A stretch of 64,000 nucleotides of DNA from assembly GCF_000632495.1 (NCBI RefSeq), contig NZ_JFZT01000017.1, positions 1 to 64,000 of the forward strand, in the 5' to 3' direction. Shown here piece by piece: positions 7,284-16,789 of this stretch (the first letter of the stretch is position 1; every line of letters begins with the position of its first letter). The notes beneath the pieces were generated by a model. That model saw only the letters and a list, made by a program, of their open reading frames with translations. It did not search any database and was not told the DNA's origin. Both the position numbers and the translations under genes were made by a program. Source of the DNA: Candidatus Acidianus copahuensis. GTDB lineage: Archaea > Thermoproteota > Thermoprotei_A > Sulfolobales > Sulfolobaceae.

Positions 7284-10200
7284 TTATTTATGTCTTATTA
7301 TCCATAGTATTGTTGAAAATAGGACTACTAAAATTAATGTAAGGATCCCATATTCCTCCATATAGTTTATAGAAGTGGGTTTGCTGTTACTTTCGGTTAC
7401 TTTTTGTTGGTTGTTATCTTTTTTGCCTATAATTTTCCCATTAAATGTTTCATTATGATATACTATTGAATTGATGAGAGTTATTGTTCCATTATCAAGT
7501 TTTAGATTATTTATTACAGAATCAATAAATGTTGCGTTATGATTTATTATGGTTGCATTATATATATAGTCTCTATATGCTAAGGTACCATTAAACGTAT
7601 AGATATAAGTATATGGAAGTAATTCAAATTGTAAGTTCGGAGAAGATGGTAAAACAGAGAGTGATTGATAATTAAGCACATTAGGAAATTGTGTAGGCCA
7701 ATAAGTAGATGATTCTCCATACACGTAAATCTCCCAATTTCCACTCAATCCTTCTGCAGAATAGCCGAACGGATTAGAGTTAGAGGAAGGTGTAGTAATA
7801 TAAGCTATCCATGAGCCATTAACGTAATTCAAAGGCGTGGAATACGATACGCTAAGTGAATCAAAAGCTGATTTTAAGTAGTCTGGAACTATAACGGCGG
7901 AAAATGTTCCGAATCTAACTGGAGTACCATTAGGATAGGTTATTGACGCTTTTACCTCGATGGTTTGATTTTCATAGACAACTCTTGAAGGCAACATTGT
8001 AACATTTACGTTGAGAGAACCTGGTGCAATGTAAATCTGAGTAAACCCACTTCCATAAACTTCATAATTGCTTCCATTATAGGTTGCATAAGCAATAACC
8101 TTATAATATCCAGGTTTCATTGAGGGAATGTTAATTTCCTTAATATAATATTCATTATTATCAACTTCAATGGCATTGACTCGTGTTTGATATACTATTC
8201 CAGAATTTCCTATAATTTGTACAGTAACATTAGGAGAATTTAGAGCTTCTACAGCTACTTCTAAAGTAAAGTTCTCATTAGACGTAATTGAAGTTGGTTC
8301 TGTAAAAACTCCTGGTAATACGATTGGTACTACGTAGGCACCTAGAACAATCTCAGTAAAGCCAAATATACCAGGAATTTTTACCATATCTATACCACCT
8401 ACTACATTGCTCGTATTGTAATATCCAAGTAAATAGGAACTGTTGAACTTTATCAGTATTCCTAGTGATGATATATTTATAATAGGCATAACTTTTAAGG
8501 GAATAGATGTAACTTTTGAAAACGTGTTATCTGTTACATTATAACTTAGAATATCCGCTCTATAACTGTTGGAAGCAGTGGCAGCTGACCCGTTTGGATA
8601 AAGTAATTCTACTAGAATTGGAATACTTTCAGATTCTGGATAAATGGCTATTTCTGGCAAGATAAATGAGGCCTGAAGACCAACATCTATATATGTCCCG
8701 GAAATCTCAGAACCTTGTGTTACTATTACCTCTTCTTCTCCAGAACCTTGAGCTGTGAAACTACCTATCCAATAAGATCCATTATATTGTAGACTGAATT
8801 TAGAGATAACAGTTTTACCGTTGTACACAAAGCCTGTAATTGGTCCAGTACCCGAGGTTTTTACAACTACATGAACAACTTGACCATCTAAATAGGACAT
8901 ATTATTCACCGCTACACACATATTGTTAGCTACGTGAAGCAAATTAGCTAAATAACCGGCATTAATGTATCCTAAACCCGTAACTGGGTTTAACGATGAG
9001 TTTGCTGTATACGGTGTATTATATCCTGAGTTAACTTCCTCTATCGCTTTAGTTCCTTTTAAATCATAAATTAATGGATTTATGAAACCTAATCTTCCCT
9101 TAATTTCTGTTATCAGGTCAATTATACCTACAGTTGTAGGGGAGGCTACTGACGTCCCACCAACTAAAACGGTCTCTCCATGATAATATAAGACATTTAC
9201 ACCGGTATAAGGATTTGCATCGGCTATGATATCTGGGACTATTCTGTAACCAGAGGTATTTTGATACCAAGGTGCTGGAAAGATTGAACTATATCCACCG
9301 GTACTAGCTCCGATGGTACTTTCACCGCTCCAAGCTGTTTGTACAGTATTATTTTGGTTCACGTAGAGGGTTGAACCTCCAACTGCTAGTACATATGGAT
9401 CTGATGCTGGGAACAGGAGATTTCCATTGGGGAATAGGAAATAGTTATAGCCATTTCCTCCATAATCACCGCTTGCTGCCACAAAAGTAATCCCCTCTAC
9501 TTCACCAAGCCAATACTCATAGTTTAGCGATTGAATATAGGAAAGAGGAATAATTCCAAGATTTACGTAAAGTTCTGGTATTCCAAAACTCTGACTTACT
9601 ACATTAACTGAATCTTGCTGATCAATGAACGCAATGTCAGCTGGCAATGGAATGTTGGGATTAGCTACATATAAGATAATACCAGCCTTTGGAGCTATCG
9701 CATGAGAGTATTCAACATCTAAAGATATCTCTAATGACCAACCGCTTACTATTCCCTCCTCCGGATTATAAGCCCCAATTGGCTGAACTTGAAGAAATTG
9801 GGGACTTGAAATATTATATTCTGAATCAAATTGTTTTAGTTGTGTCTCTATGTAAGGATCACCGTAAAAATCTAACACACCTATTGTTGTTCCAGTACCG
9901 TATATTCCTTTAGAGTACAAGTAGGTTACATTATACGCTTTCGCTAAATCATGAGGAGAGATTACATTGTATGCCACAGCCTGAGTTAGATTAATGAGAG
10001 TATCTGGTTTTTCTAAAAAAGCCTTAGTAATATTTGTAGCTATTATGTTAGCTCCCGAAAAAGGTGGTTTTCCGAAGAATTGATAAAATGAAGTATTACC
10101 TATTTTGTTAATGTAGAATTCTCCATGTAATACATTTTCCAAGATTTTTGCTTTTCCTGTCGCTATTATTACGTTAAGAAATGACGTAACATTTATTCCG

Positions 10201-10460
10201 TGATTCGCTAGGTAGGATAAATCTTCCTTTAGCTTATGCCTAGGTATAAAGAGATTCTCTATCTGTGTTTTGTTGAGTATTGTATGGTTTTGGACATCCA
10301 TTTCAAGAGTTTCCAGATTTTTTGGAGGAATAACTATCGCTACTGTGAGAGTTGAAGAAGGAGATATAGTAGTATTATTTATACTATTATTTATATTGTT
10401 TGTAAAGAATGGTATAGCTTCAGTCAATAGGATAAAGATAACCAGAATTGTCTTCAGCAT
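7284..10460 (-). CDS. Membrane-anchored S53 (sedolisin/kumamolisin) serine-carboxyl peptidase
   Basis: A 1058-aa exported acid protease. Parts in order: signal peptide (about 1-18), pro-kumamolisin activation region (about 35-180), catalytic domain (about 185-515), a long beta-sandwich extension with many N-glycosylation sequons (about 520-1000), and a C-terminal transmembrane helix with a basic tail (about 1035-1058). The Ser-Glu-Asp set is in place: Glu244 and Asp248 in LEISLD, oxyanion Asp332 in SGDYGG, and Ser437 in GGTSVASP. S53 enzymes work at low pH, fitting an acidophile with an acidic outside. The gene is alone, convergent with the 113-aa gene and divergent from the SRPBCC-like gene. 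It should be tethered to the outer face of the membrane; its substrate is unknown. Confidence 0.9.
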   Translation of the reverse strand: MLKTILVIFILLTEAIPFFTNNINNSINNTTISPSSTLTVAIVIPPKNLETLEMDVQNHTILNKTQIENLFIPRHKLKEDLSYLANHGINVTSFLNVIIATGKAKILENVLHGEFYINKIGNTSFYQFFGKPPFSGANIIATNITKAFLEKPDTLINLTQAVAYNVISPHDLAKAYNVTYLYSKGIYGTGTTIGVLDFYGDPYIETQLKQFDSEYNISSPQFLQVQPIGAYNPEEGIVSGWSLEISLDVEYSHAIAPKAGIILYVANPNIPLPADIAFIDQQDSVNVVSQSFGIPELYVNLGIIPLSYIQSLNYEYWLGEVEGITFVAASGDYGGNGYNYFLFPNGNLLFPASDPYVLAVGGSTLYVNQNNTVQTAWSGESTIGASTGGYSSIFPAPWYQNTSGYRIVPDIIADANPYTGVNVLYYHGETVLVGGTSVASPTTVGIIDLITEIKGRLGFINPLIYDLKGTKAIEEVNSGYNTPYTANSSLNPVTGLGYINAGYLANLLHVANNMCVAVNNMSYLDGQVVHVVVKTSGTGPITGFVYNGKTVISKFSLQYNGSYWIGSFTAQGSGEEEVIVTQGSEISGTYIDVGLQASFILPEIAIYPESESIPILVELLYPNGSAATASNSYRADILSYNVTDNTFSKVTSIPLKVMPIINISSLGILIKFNSSYLLGYYNTSNVVGGIDMVKIPGIFGFTEIVLGAYVVPIVLPGVFTEPTSITSNENFTLEVAVEALNSPNVTVQIIGNSGIVYQTRVNAIEVDNNEYYIKEINIPSMKPGYYKVIAYATYNGSNYEVYGSGFTQIYIAPGSLNVNVTMLPSRVVYENQTIEVKASITYPNGTPVRFGTFSAVIVPDYLKSAFDSLSVSYSTPLNYVNGSWIAYITTPSSNSNPFGYSAEGLSGNWEIYVYGESSTYWPTQFPNVLNYQSLSVLPSSPNLQFELLPYTYIYTFNGTLAYRDYIYNATIINHNATFIDSVINNLKLDNGTITLINSIVYHNETFNGKIIGKKDNNQQKVTESNSKPTSINYMEEYGILTLILVVLFSTILWIIRHK

Positions 10461-10573
10461 GATATCAAGTAGATTAATGCTCTACAAAAATCTTATCCAA
10501 CCTTCATTTTTACTTATCCAATTAATATTTTCATAATTACTAAAAATAAAAGCTTTATATTCTAACAACGAGA

Positions 10574-11251
10574 ATGAATCTTATGGAAGAAGTATTTAAA
10601 ATTATTACATCTTTACCTCAGGATTACCTTCTAGATTACTTTAATAACCCGGAAAATATAACCATGGAAATACCTTTCTTTAAATCAATTAAACAAACTA
10701 ATGAGAATACATATCTCGTGAAAGTCGGCTGGCTAATAAGTGTTGAAACAAAAGTTGTTAAGATAAGGCTAAAAAATAGGATAACTTATATGATGGAGCA
10801 TAGAGATTTTCCGAGGATAATTGCAAAATTAGATCATAAAATAGAACCCCTTTTTGGCAAAAGCGAACAAACTACCGTAGAAATAACTTTCTACTATAAA
10901 GGTCCTTTTGAGAGTCTAGCTAGATCCGAAGCAAAGAAGATCTACAAAAGGATAAGAGAGAAGTTTGATATAATAGCTAAAAAAATAGCAAAACCTGAGA
11001 TGCAACAAGAAGAGATATCATATATTTCAGGTATGAAGACAATAAATTCTGGTTTGATAGGCAGAGATAATATGGAAATGCTTATAGACAAGGTTATTGT
11101 AGAAAGCGTAGACAACGATGTTGAAATTATATTTAGCGATGGAGAAAACGTTGTTAAAATGGTCTTTTCTAAAGGAGATTTAGTGTACAGTGCGGGTTCA
11201 ATAAATTCACTAAAAGACTCTATAAAATATATAATTAAGAAAAAACAGTAA
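10574..11251 (+). CDS. SRPBCC-like protein with C-terminal extension
   Basis: A 225-aa protein whose first ~140 residues look like an SRPBCC/START-type ligand-binding fold: an N-terminal helix (EEVFKIITSLP), alternating strands with ITMEIPFF and VEITFYYKG, and a long C-terminal helix (ARSEAKKIYKRIREKFDIIAKKI). A second small alpha/beta domain follows (about 160-225). The pattern is shared with the protein at 55097-55498, which suggests a Sulfolobales-type family (compare DUF3211), but I assign this on pattern only. The ATG at 10574 is ~20 nt after a TTTATATTC TATA-like box, so it is likely leaderless. Substrate unknown. Confidence 0.5.
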   Translation: MNLMEEVFKIITSLPQDYLLDYFNNPENITMEIPFFKSIKQTNENTYLVKVGWLISVETKVVKIRLKNRITYMMEHRDFPRIIAKLDHKIEPLFGKSEQTTVEITFYYKGPFESLARSEAKKIYKRIREKFDIIAKKIAKPEMQQEEISYISGMKTINSGLIGRDNMEMLIDKVIVESVDNDVEIIFSDGENVVKMVFSKGDLVYSAGSINSLKDSIKYIIKKKQ

Positions 11252-11337
11252 GTTTATATAAATAAGTTATTAACACTTTAAAAGATAAGGGAATTACTAT
11301 AATTGATGAAAGGTTTGGTGAGAAATTAATAAAACTG

Positions 11338-11655
11338 GGGGGTTTGGGTTTTACGGACTTACTGCCATATCCGTGAAGTCCTGAGCTTCACCACTTTCTG
11401 GGCCAATACCTATCATAACGATTCACCCATTAGCAGACTAACCCCTCTAATATCTCTGAAAGTCTTATCAAATACTTCAAAGACTAGGGAAAACCAGCAC
11501 ATCTTTAACCTCTGCAGCTCTCGTATAGTATCAAATTCGGGTTTACCTTACTAACCTCAGGGACATAAATTACGATCGTTTTAAAAAGATATATCAAGTG
11601 TTTTAGATAAAAAATCGCTACACTTATAAAAATACAATAATTTAAGCAAAAATAC
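11338..11655 (-). mobile_element. 321-bp-type non-autonomous element, copy B (inverted)
   Basis: Read on the minus strand this region follows the same plan as copies A and C: AGTATTT-TTGCTTAAATT near 11655, an internal GTGCTGGTTTTCCC block, and GTAAAACCCAAACCCC at its end. Length is ~318 bp, so it looks full length but more diverged. Its starting end faces that of copy C across ~83 bp, giving an inverted pair. Confidence 0.6.
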
Positions 11656-11738
11656 TAACGGGTCTATTATCCATTGATAATAATAAATTACCAAAAAGGT
11701 TCATCTATCATATATATACATTACCTAACGCCGTTGTC

Positions 11739-12059
11739 AGCAGTTTCGCTTAAATTGTGACATTTTTATGCATTTCATGATTTTTCACTTCCAACCAAAG
11801 TAGTTATATATATTCTAAAAACAATATTATATGTCCCAAATGTGGGTATGTAGACCCGAAGAAGGGACTATAAAAGAGTAAAGGATGGGGGAGGAACTAA
11901 CCATGTGCGGGTTTCCCCACGCCTAAGGTCTTTGACAAGATCTTCAGGAGTGTGGATGGGGTTATCCCGCTAATGGGGCGCGATGATGAGCTCAGAACGT
12001 GGTGAAGCCCCAAGGGTTTTATGGACATAACAATAAATGTCCGTAAAGCCCAAACCCCA
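11739..12059 (+). mobile_element. 321-bp non-autonomous element, copy C
   Basis: Begins AGCAGTTTCGCTTAAATT and ends CCCAAACCCCA, like copy A, with the same length. A short frame here reads CPKCGYVDPKKG then a stop, a likely TnpB zinc-knuckle relic; a GTTTTATGGACATAAC segment and the GTAAAGCCC end are shared with copy D. It ends about 70 bp before icd, so icd expression may depend on the promoter in the remaining spacer. The rest of 11252-12130 outside copies B and C is A+T-rich without a gene. Confidence 0.65.
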
Positions 12060-12130
12060 AACGTATGAACTTTCCTTACATAGTCGCAAAAAGAATAAAA
12101 CTTTAAGACCTTAATTTTTGTTTGTTTATT

Positions 12131-13366
12131 ATGTACAAGTTTCCAGAAGATGGAGAGAAAATTCAGTTTAGTGAAGGAAAGTGGATTGTCCCTAATAAAC
12201 CTATAATTCTTTATGTTGAAGGAGACGGAATAGGCCCTGAGATAGTTAGCTCCACTATAAAAGTAGTAAATAAGGCTGTAGAAAGATCTTATGGAACATC
12301 CAAGGAAATCAAGTGGGTTGAGGTTTTAGCTGGAAATAAGGCTGTAGAAAAGATAGGTGACAGATTTCCCAAAGAGACGCAGAACGCAATATTAGATTAT
12401 AGAGTTATGTTAAAGGGTCCCCTAGAAACTCCAATAGGTAAGGGATGGAAATCCGTAAATGTAGCGATTAGGTTAATGCTTGACCTTTACGCTAACATAA
12501 GACCTGTAAAGTACTTTCCGGGAGTCGAGAGTCCCTTAAGGAATCCAGAGAAGGTTAACATGATTATTTTTAGAGAAAATACTGATGACCTATATAGAGG
12601 AATAGAGTATCCTTATGACTCGTCTGAGGCCTCTATGATTAGAGATTTTTTAAGAAGAGAATTAAAAGTTGATATAGAGAATGATACTGGAATTGGAATA
12701 AAATTAATAAGTAAATTCAAGACTCAAAGAATAACTAGAATGGCAATAAAATACGCTTTACAGAACTCTAGAAAGAGAATAACTATAATGCATAAGGGTA
12801 ACGTAATGAAATATACTGAAGGATCATTTAGAGATTGGGCATATGAAACTGCTCTTAATGAGTTCAAAGGAACTATAGTTACGGAGGAGGAATTAGCAAA
12901 GAATTATTCAGGTAAAATACCGGCTGGAAAGATTTTGATGAACGATAGAATTGCCGATAATATGTTCCAACAAATAATTATAAAGCCAGAAGATTATGAT
13001 ATAATACTAGCACCAAATATTAATGGAGACTATATCTCTGATGCAGCAGGAGCTTTAATTGGTAATATAGGCTTGTTAGGTGGGGCAAATGTAGGAGATT
13101 CTGGTGGAATGTTTGAGGCAGTTCATGGTACAGCACCAAAATACGCAGGAAAGAATGTTGCTAATCCTACTGGTATTATTAAGGGAGCAGAGTTAATGTT
13201 AAGGTTCATGGGATGGAACGATGCAGCTAATATAGTTGAAAAGTCAGTAAGTGAAGCAATTAACCAAAAGAAGGTAACACAAGATTTAGCAAGATATATG
13301 GGTGTTAGAGCACTTTCAACTAGCGAATTCACTGATGAACTTATACAGATCATAGATACATTCTAA
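12131..13366 (+). CDS. icd: Isocitrate dehydrogenase (NADP-type family)
   Basis: A 411-aa TCA-cycle enzyme converting isocitrate to 2-oxoglutarate. Family features: LYVEGDGIGPEI near the N-terminus, the GPLETPIGKGWKSVNVAIR substrate region, RENTDDLYRGIEYP, and the nucleotide-binding C-terminal block with NINGDYISDAAGALIG and HGTAPKYAGKN. It resembles Sulfolobus isocitrate dehydrogenases more than isopropylmalate dehydrogenase; the SVN segment fits isocitrate phospho-switch position. I chose the ATG at 12131 (MYKFPEDGEKI) over an in-frame TTG three codons before; a TATA-like ACTTTAAGA about 30 nt upstream fits a leaderless or short-leader transcript. Cofactor preference is by family, not seen. 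Confidence 0.9.
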   Translation: MYKFPEDGEKIQFSEGKWIVPNKPIILYVEGDGIGPEIVSSTIKVVNKAVERSYGTSKEIKWVEVLAGNKAVEKIGDRFPKETQNAILDYRVMLKGPLETPIGKGWKSVNVAIRLMLDLYANIRPVKYFPGVESPLRNPEKVNMIIFRENTDDLYRGIEYPYDSSEASMIRDFLRRELKVDIENDTGIGIKLISKFKTQRITRMAIKYALQNSRKRITIMHKGNVMKYTEGSFRDWAYETALNEFKGTIVTEEELAKNYSGKIPAGKILMNDRIADNMFQQIIIKPEDYDIILAPNINGDYISDAAGALIGNIGLLGGANVGDSGGMFEAVHGTAPKYAGKNVANPTGIIKGAELMLRFMGWNDAANIVEKSVSEAINQKKVTQDLARYMGVRALSTSEFTDELIQIIDTF

Positions 13367-13577
13367 TGATACTAATGATAAAATAGATATCAACTCATCT
13401 TCCTCTATAAAGAATCGGACAATTAATGACTTTCCTTAAAAGTCGAAATTTAGAATATGATTACTTAAAAGAATTCACTTTCTATCTCCTCTTAAAACCT
13501 TGGACGACATTATTAAAAAGGAAAATTAACATATAGCACAAAAAAGTTTTTAAATTCTATAACTGATTCCTTTACTT

Positions 13578-14588
13578 ATGAGACTTTACGAACTATCATT
13601 CAGTGAAATAGAGGATTTCTTCTACAAGTTAGCTGAACTAAAGGACGTTTTGAGGGATAGAGATCTTTTAACATACTTACCTCAAAGAGAAATACCAGAG
13701 GTTGCGCATGGCACTGCCAGAGTAAAGCACGCTTTTCCAATATTTCAGAAAGGAGGAGTTATAATGGACGTTACAAGTGTAGAACAAGCGTCAATAGCAG
13801 AAAATGCTGGCGCCACATCAGTTATGGTTCTAGATAAGTTGCCATATGATGTGAGAAAATCTGGAGGAGTAGCGAGAATGGCAGATCCAAAGGTAATTGA
13901 AGATGTAATGAGTTCCATTACCATTCCAGTAATGGCGAAAGTCAGGATAGGCCACTATTATGAAGCTAAAGTTCTAGAAGCACTGGGTGTAGATACGATA
14001 GACGAAAGTGAAGTATTAACTCCTGCAGATGATGAACATCACATAAACAAGTGGGAATTTCAAGTCCCATTTGTCAATGGAGCTAGATCATTAGAGGAAG
14101 CGTTGAGAAGAATAACTGAAGGTTCTTCGATGATAAGAACTAAAGGAGAACCTGGAACTGGAAACGTAAGCGAGGCTGTTAAACATATGAAGATAATGAA
14201 TAGCGAATTAAACATGATTGCAAGAATGAACGAGGAAGATAGAGTAAAGAAAGCCAGGGAATTCCAAGTTCCTTATGAGCTAGTTGAGCTTACCGCAAAG
14301 CTAGGTAGATTACCAGTTGTAAACTTTGCAGCAGGAGGTATTGCAACACCTGCTGATGCTGCTCTTATGATGTGGCTTGGCGCTGATGGAATATTTGTAG
14401 GTTCAGGGATATTCAAGAGTCAGGATCCAGATATTAGAGCAAGGTCCATAGTTATAGCTACTGCAGGATGGGAATATCCAGAGGTTGTTCTAGAAGCTCA
14501 AAAGATGATTAATGAACAAAAGTCAATGATGGGAATAGATGTAAAGACCTTAAAACCCGAAGAACTTATGCAGGTGAGAGATACATGA
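13578..14588 (+). CDS. pdxS: PLP synthase, lyase subunit PdxS
   Basis: A 336-aa TIM-barrel subunit that builds pyridoxal 5'-phosphate from ribose 5-phosphate, glyceraldehyde 3-phosphate and ammonia. Family marks: MDVTSVEQASIAE (63-75), VMVLDKLPYDVR, MAKVRIGH with the first catalytic lysine (Lys121), RTKGEPGTGNV with the second (Lys189), and the phosphate-binding FAAGGIATPADAA region. It is ~40 residues longer at the N-terminus than bacterial PdxS (about 294 aa), as in other Sulfolobales. The stop overlaps the pdxT start by 4 nt (ATGA), so the two are an operon. The ATG lies ~25 nt after a TTTTAAATTC TATA-like box, suggesting a leaderless mRNA. Confidence 0.96.
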   Translation: MRLYELSFSEIEDFFYKLAELKDVLRDRDLLTYLPQREIPEVAHGTARVKHAFPIFQKGGVIMDVTSVEQASIAENAGATSVMVLDKLPYDVRKSGGVARMADPKVIEDVMSSITIPVMAKVRIGHYYEAKVLEALGVDTIDESEVLTPADDEHHINKWEFQVPFVNGARSLEEALRRITEGSSMIRTKGEPGTGNVSEAVKHMKIMNSELNMIARMNEEDRVKKAREFQVPYELVELTAKLGRLPVVNFAAGGIATPADAALMMWLGADGIFVGSGIFKSQDPDIRARSIVIATAGWEYPEVVLEAQKMINEQKSMMGIDVKTLKPEELMQVRDT

Positions 14589-15184
14589 AAATAGGTATTT
14601 TAGCGTATCAAGGAAGTTTTGAAGAGCATGCTCTTCAAACAAGGAGAGCACTTGATGTCATGGGTTTAGACGGAGAAATAGTTCCAGTTAAGCAAAAGAA
14701 GGATTTAGATGTTGACGGTATTATCATACCTGGCGGTGAAAGTACTACAATTGGGATAGTAGCAAGCAAGATGGGCTTGCTTGATGAGCTTAAGGCTAAG
14801 GCAAATGAAGGTTTACCTGTCCTTGGTACTTGCGCAGGAGCTATAATGCTTGGAAAAGAGGTATCTGATGCAAAAGTAGGAAAGAAATCTCAACCTCTTT
14901 TAGGAATCATGGATATATCGGTAATGAGGAACTACTATGGAAGGCAGAGAGAAAGTTTCGAGGCTAATGTGGACTTAAGTGAGCTAGATGGCGGGATGCA
15001 AAGAGTTGTCTTCATAAGAGCGCCTGCAATACTAAAAGTCTGGGGAAATGCCCAATCCCTTTCAAAATTCCAAGGCACATATGTAATAGTTAAGGAAGGT
15101 TCATTACTGGCAACGACCTTTCATCCAGAACTTTCCTCAACTACTAAGGTTCATGAGTACTTTATTTCCATGGTTAGAAAATAG
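14585..15184 (+). CDS. pdxT: PLP synthase, glutaminase subunit PdxT
   Basis: A 199-aa class I glutamine amidotransferase that supplies ammonia to PdxS. Motifs: GILAYQGSFEEH at the N-terminus, oxyanion loop GGESTTIG (50-57), nucleophile Cys83 in GTCAGAIML, and the His-x-Glu pair in TTFHPELS near the C-terminus. Length matches the family (~190-200 aa). It overlaps pdxS by 4 nt and is translationally coupled to it. Confidence 0.96.
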   Translation: MKIGILAYQGSFEEHALQTRRALDVMGLDGEIVPVKQKKDLDVDGIIIPGGESTTIGIVASKMGLLDELKAKANEGLPVLGTCAGAIMLGKEVSDAKVGKKSQPLLGIMDISVMRNYYGRQRESFEANVDLSELDGGMQRVVFIRAPAILKVWGNAQSLSKFQGTYVIVKEGSLLATTFHPELSSTTKVHEYFISMVRK

Positions 15185-15228
15185 TTTTTTATCTCTAATT
15201 GTTTTTAATAACATGGGAGAAGTAGGTT

Positions 15229-16743
15229 TTGTCAGTAAAGGAACTAATGGTAGATAAATCAGCTCTTCTTCAGGGGTTCTCCCGACACGTGGAGAAGGGG
15301 GATATAGTAGGTAATGTCCTTATTCATAGGGCACTACTTTCTCAGCTTGAAAGGGATGCTAGAGAAGGTCTAATCTCAGGAGAAATAGCATTAGACGAGA
15401 TAGATAAGTTAAAGGAATTTTCCGAGAAATACCTCTTCTCTCTTCAAGTAGTTGGTAATGCAGGGGGCAATCCCGATGAAGAGATAAGAAGATATTGCGC
15501 TGAGAGAGGTTGTATTATAGTCACAGCAGATGATATGCAGAAAAGGGTTTGTGAGTTTATGAATATAGGCTATGTTTTTATTGAGCCTCTACAGGATAGT
15601 TTTAGTCTAGATAAGTTCTTTGATGAGAATACAATGAGCGTACATTTAAAGGAGGACTCTATACCTAAGGCTAAAAAGGGGAGACCTGGATCTTGGCAGT
15701 TCGTTAACTTGTCAGAAATTCCGATAACCTCTATGGAAATAAAAAGAATAGCATCAGAGATAATAAGTGATATAAAATACATTAAAAATTCTTTCATTGA
15801 GATAGAGAGAAAGGGTTCTACAATAGTTCAGTTAGGAAATTACAGAGTTGTAATAACAAGACCTCCTCTGAGCGATGGTTGGGAGATAACTGTTACGAAG
15901 CCTGTTACTAGAAAATCCTTAGAGGAATATGGGCTTTCAGATAAGCTTATTGAGAGATTAAGGGAAAGGGCTGAAGGTATTTTAATTGCGGGTTCTCCAG
16001 GTATGGGTAAGACTACTTTTGCCCAGGCTTTAGCTGAATATTACATGAAACTAGGAAAAATAGTTAAAACTATAGAATCTCCAAGGGATATGCATCTTCC
16101 TCCAGATATTACACAATACTCAAAGAATTATGCGGAGGTCGGAGAACTTCACGATATACTACTCCTTAGCAGGCCAGATTACACTGTCTACGATGAGATG
16201 AGAAATGACGAAGATTTTAGGCTTTACATTGATCTGAGATTAGCTGGAATAGGAATGATAGGAGTAGTTCATGCAACAACTCCTATAGATGCTATTCATA
16301 GATTTCTAAGCAGGGTTGATCTAGGTACTATACCTGGAATTTTAGATACAGTAATTTTCATAAGTAATGGTGAAGTTGATAAAGTATTTAGCTTAGAAAT
16401 GACGGTGAGGGTTCCCTTAGGAATGAGAGAGGCTGATTTAGCTAGACCAGTGGTAGAAGTAAAGGATTTCCTAACGGACAGTGTTGAATATGAAATTTAT
16501 GTATTTGGTGAACAGACCATGATAGTTCCCGTATCTAAAACAAAAACCAATTCTGTTGAACAAAAAATCACTAGAGCAATAAATATTGCAATACCAGACG
16601 CAGACGTAAAATATGAAAACGGCGAATATGTAGTAACAATTCCTAAGACTGAAATAAGTAAGTATAACAGAAGAGTTACCACAAAATTAAAGAAGCTAGA
16701 GAAGAAGCATAATATAAGGATAAGGATAAGGCTAGGGGAATGA
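15229..16743 (+). CDS. pina: PIN-domain/ATPase fusion (PINA type)
   Basis: A 504-aa protein with an N-terminal PIN nuclease-like domain (about 5-120; acidic residues at 9, 38-43 and Asp101-102), a linker, a PilT/VirB11-like hexameric ATPase domain (Walker A GSPGMGKTT, 255-263; Walker B region DYTVYDEM), and a C-terminal KH-like domain (about 430-504). The layout is that of Sulfolobus PINA, reported to bind the Holliday-junction resolvase Hjc and the helicase Hjm and to act in junction migration. hjc lies just downstream in convergent orientation, which supports a recombination role. The start is TTG at 15229; an in-frame ATG at 15247 (MVDKSALL) is a real alternative. Confidence 0.87.
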   Translation: MSVKELMVDKSALLQGFSRHVEKGDIVGNVLIHRALLSQLERDAREGLISGEIALDEIDKLKEFSEKYLFSLQVVGNAGGNPDEEIRRYCAERGCIIVTADDMQKRVCEFMNIGYVFIEPLQDSFSLDKFFDENTMSVHLKEDSIPKAKKGRPGSWQFVNLSEIPITSMEIKRIASEIISDIKYIKNSFIEIERKGSTIVQLGNYRVVITRPPLSDGWEITVTKPVTRKSLEEYGLSDKLIERLRERAEGILIAGSPGMGKTTFAQALAEYYMKLGKIVKTIESPRDMHLPPDITQYSKNYAEVGELHDILLLSRPDYTVYDEMRNDEDFRLYIDLRLAGIGMIGVVHATTPIDAIHRFLSRVDLGTIPGILDTVIFISNGEVDKVFSLEMTVRVPLGMREADLARPVVEVKDFLTDSVEYEIYVFGEQTMIVPVSKTKTNSVEQKITRAINIAIPDADVKYENGEYVVTIPKTEISKYNRRVTTKLKKLEKKHNIRIRIRLGE

Positions 16744-16789
16744 AAGATATGTTTAAGAAGCTAATTACCTTATTTTGATATATTGTTCC

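Noticed and set aside
10270..10536. An 88-aa plus-strand frame opposite the protease signal region
   Set aside because: It is antisense to the well supported S53 gene start and shows no independent support.
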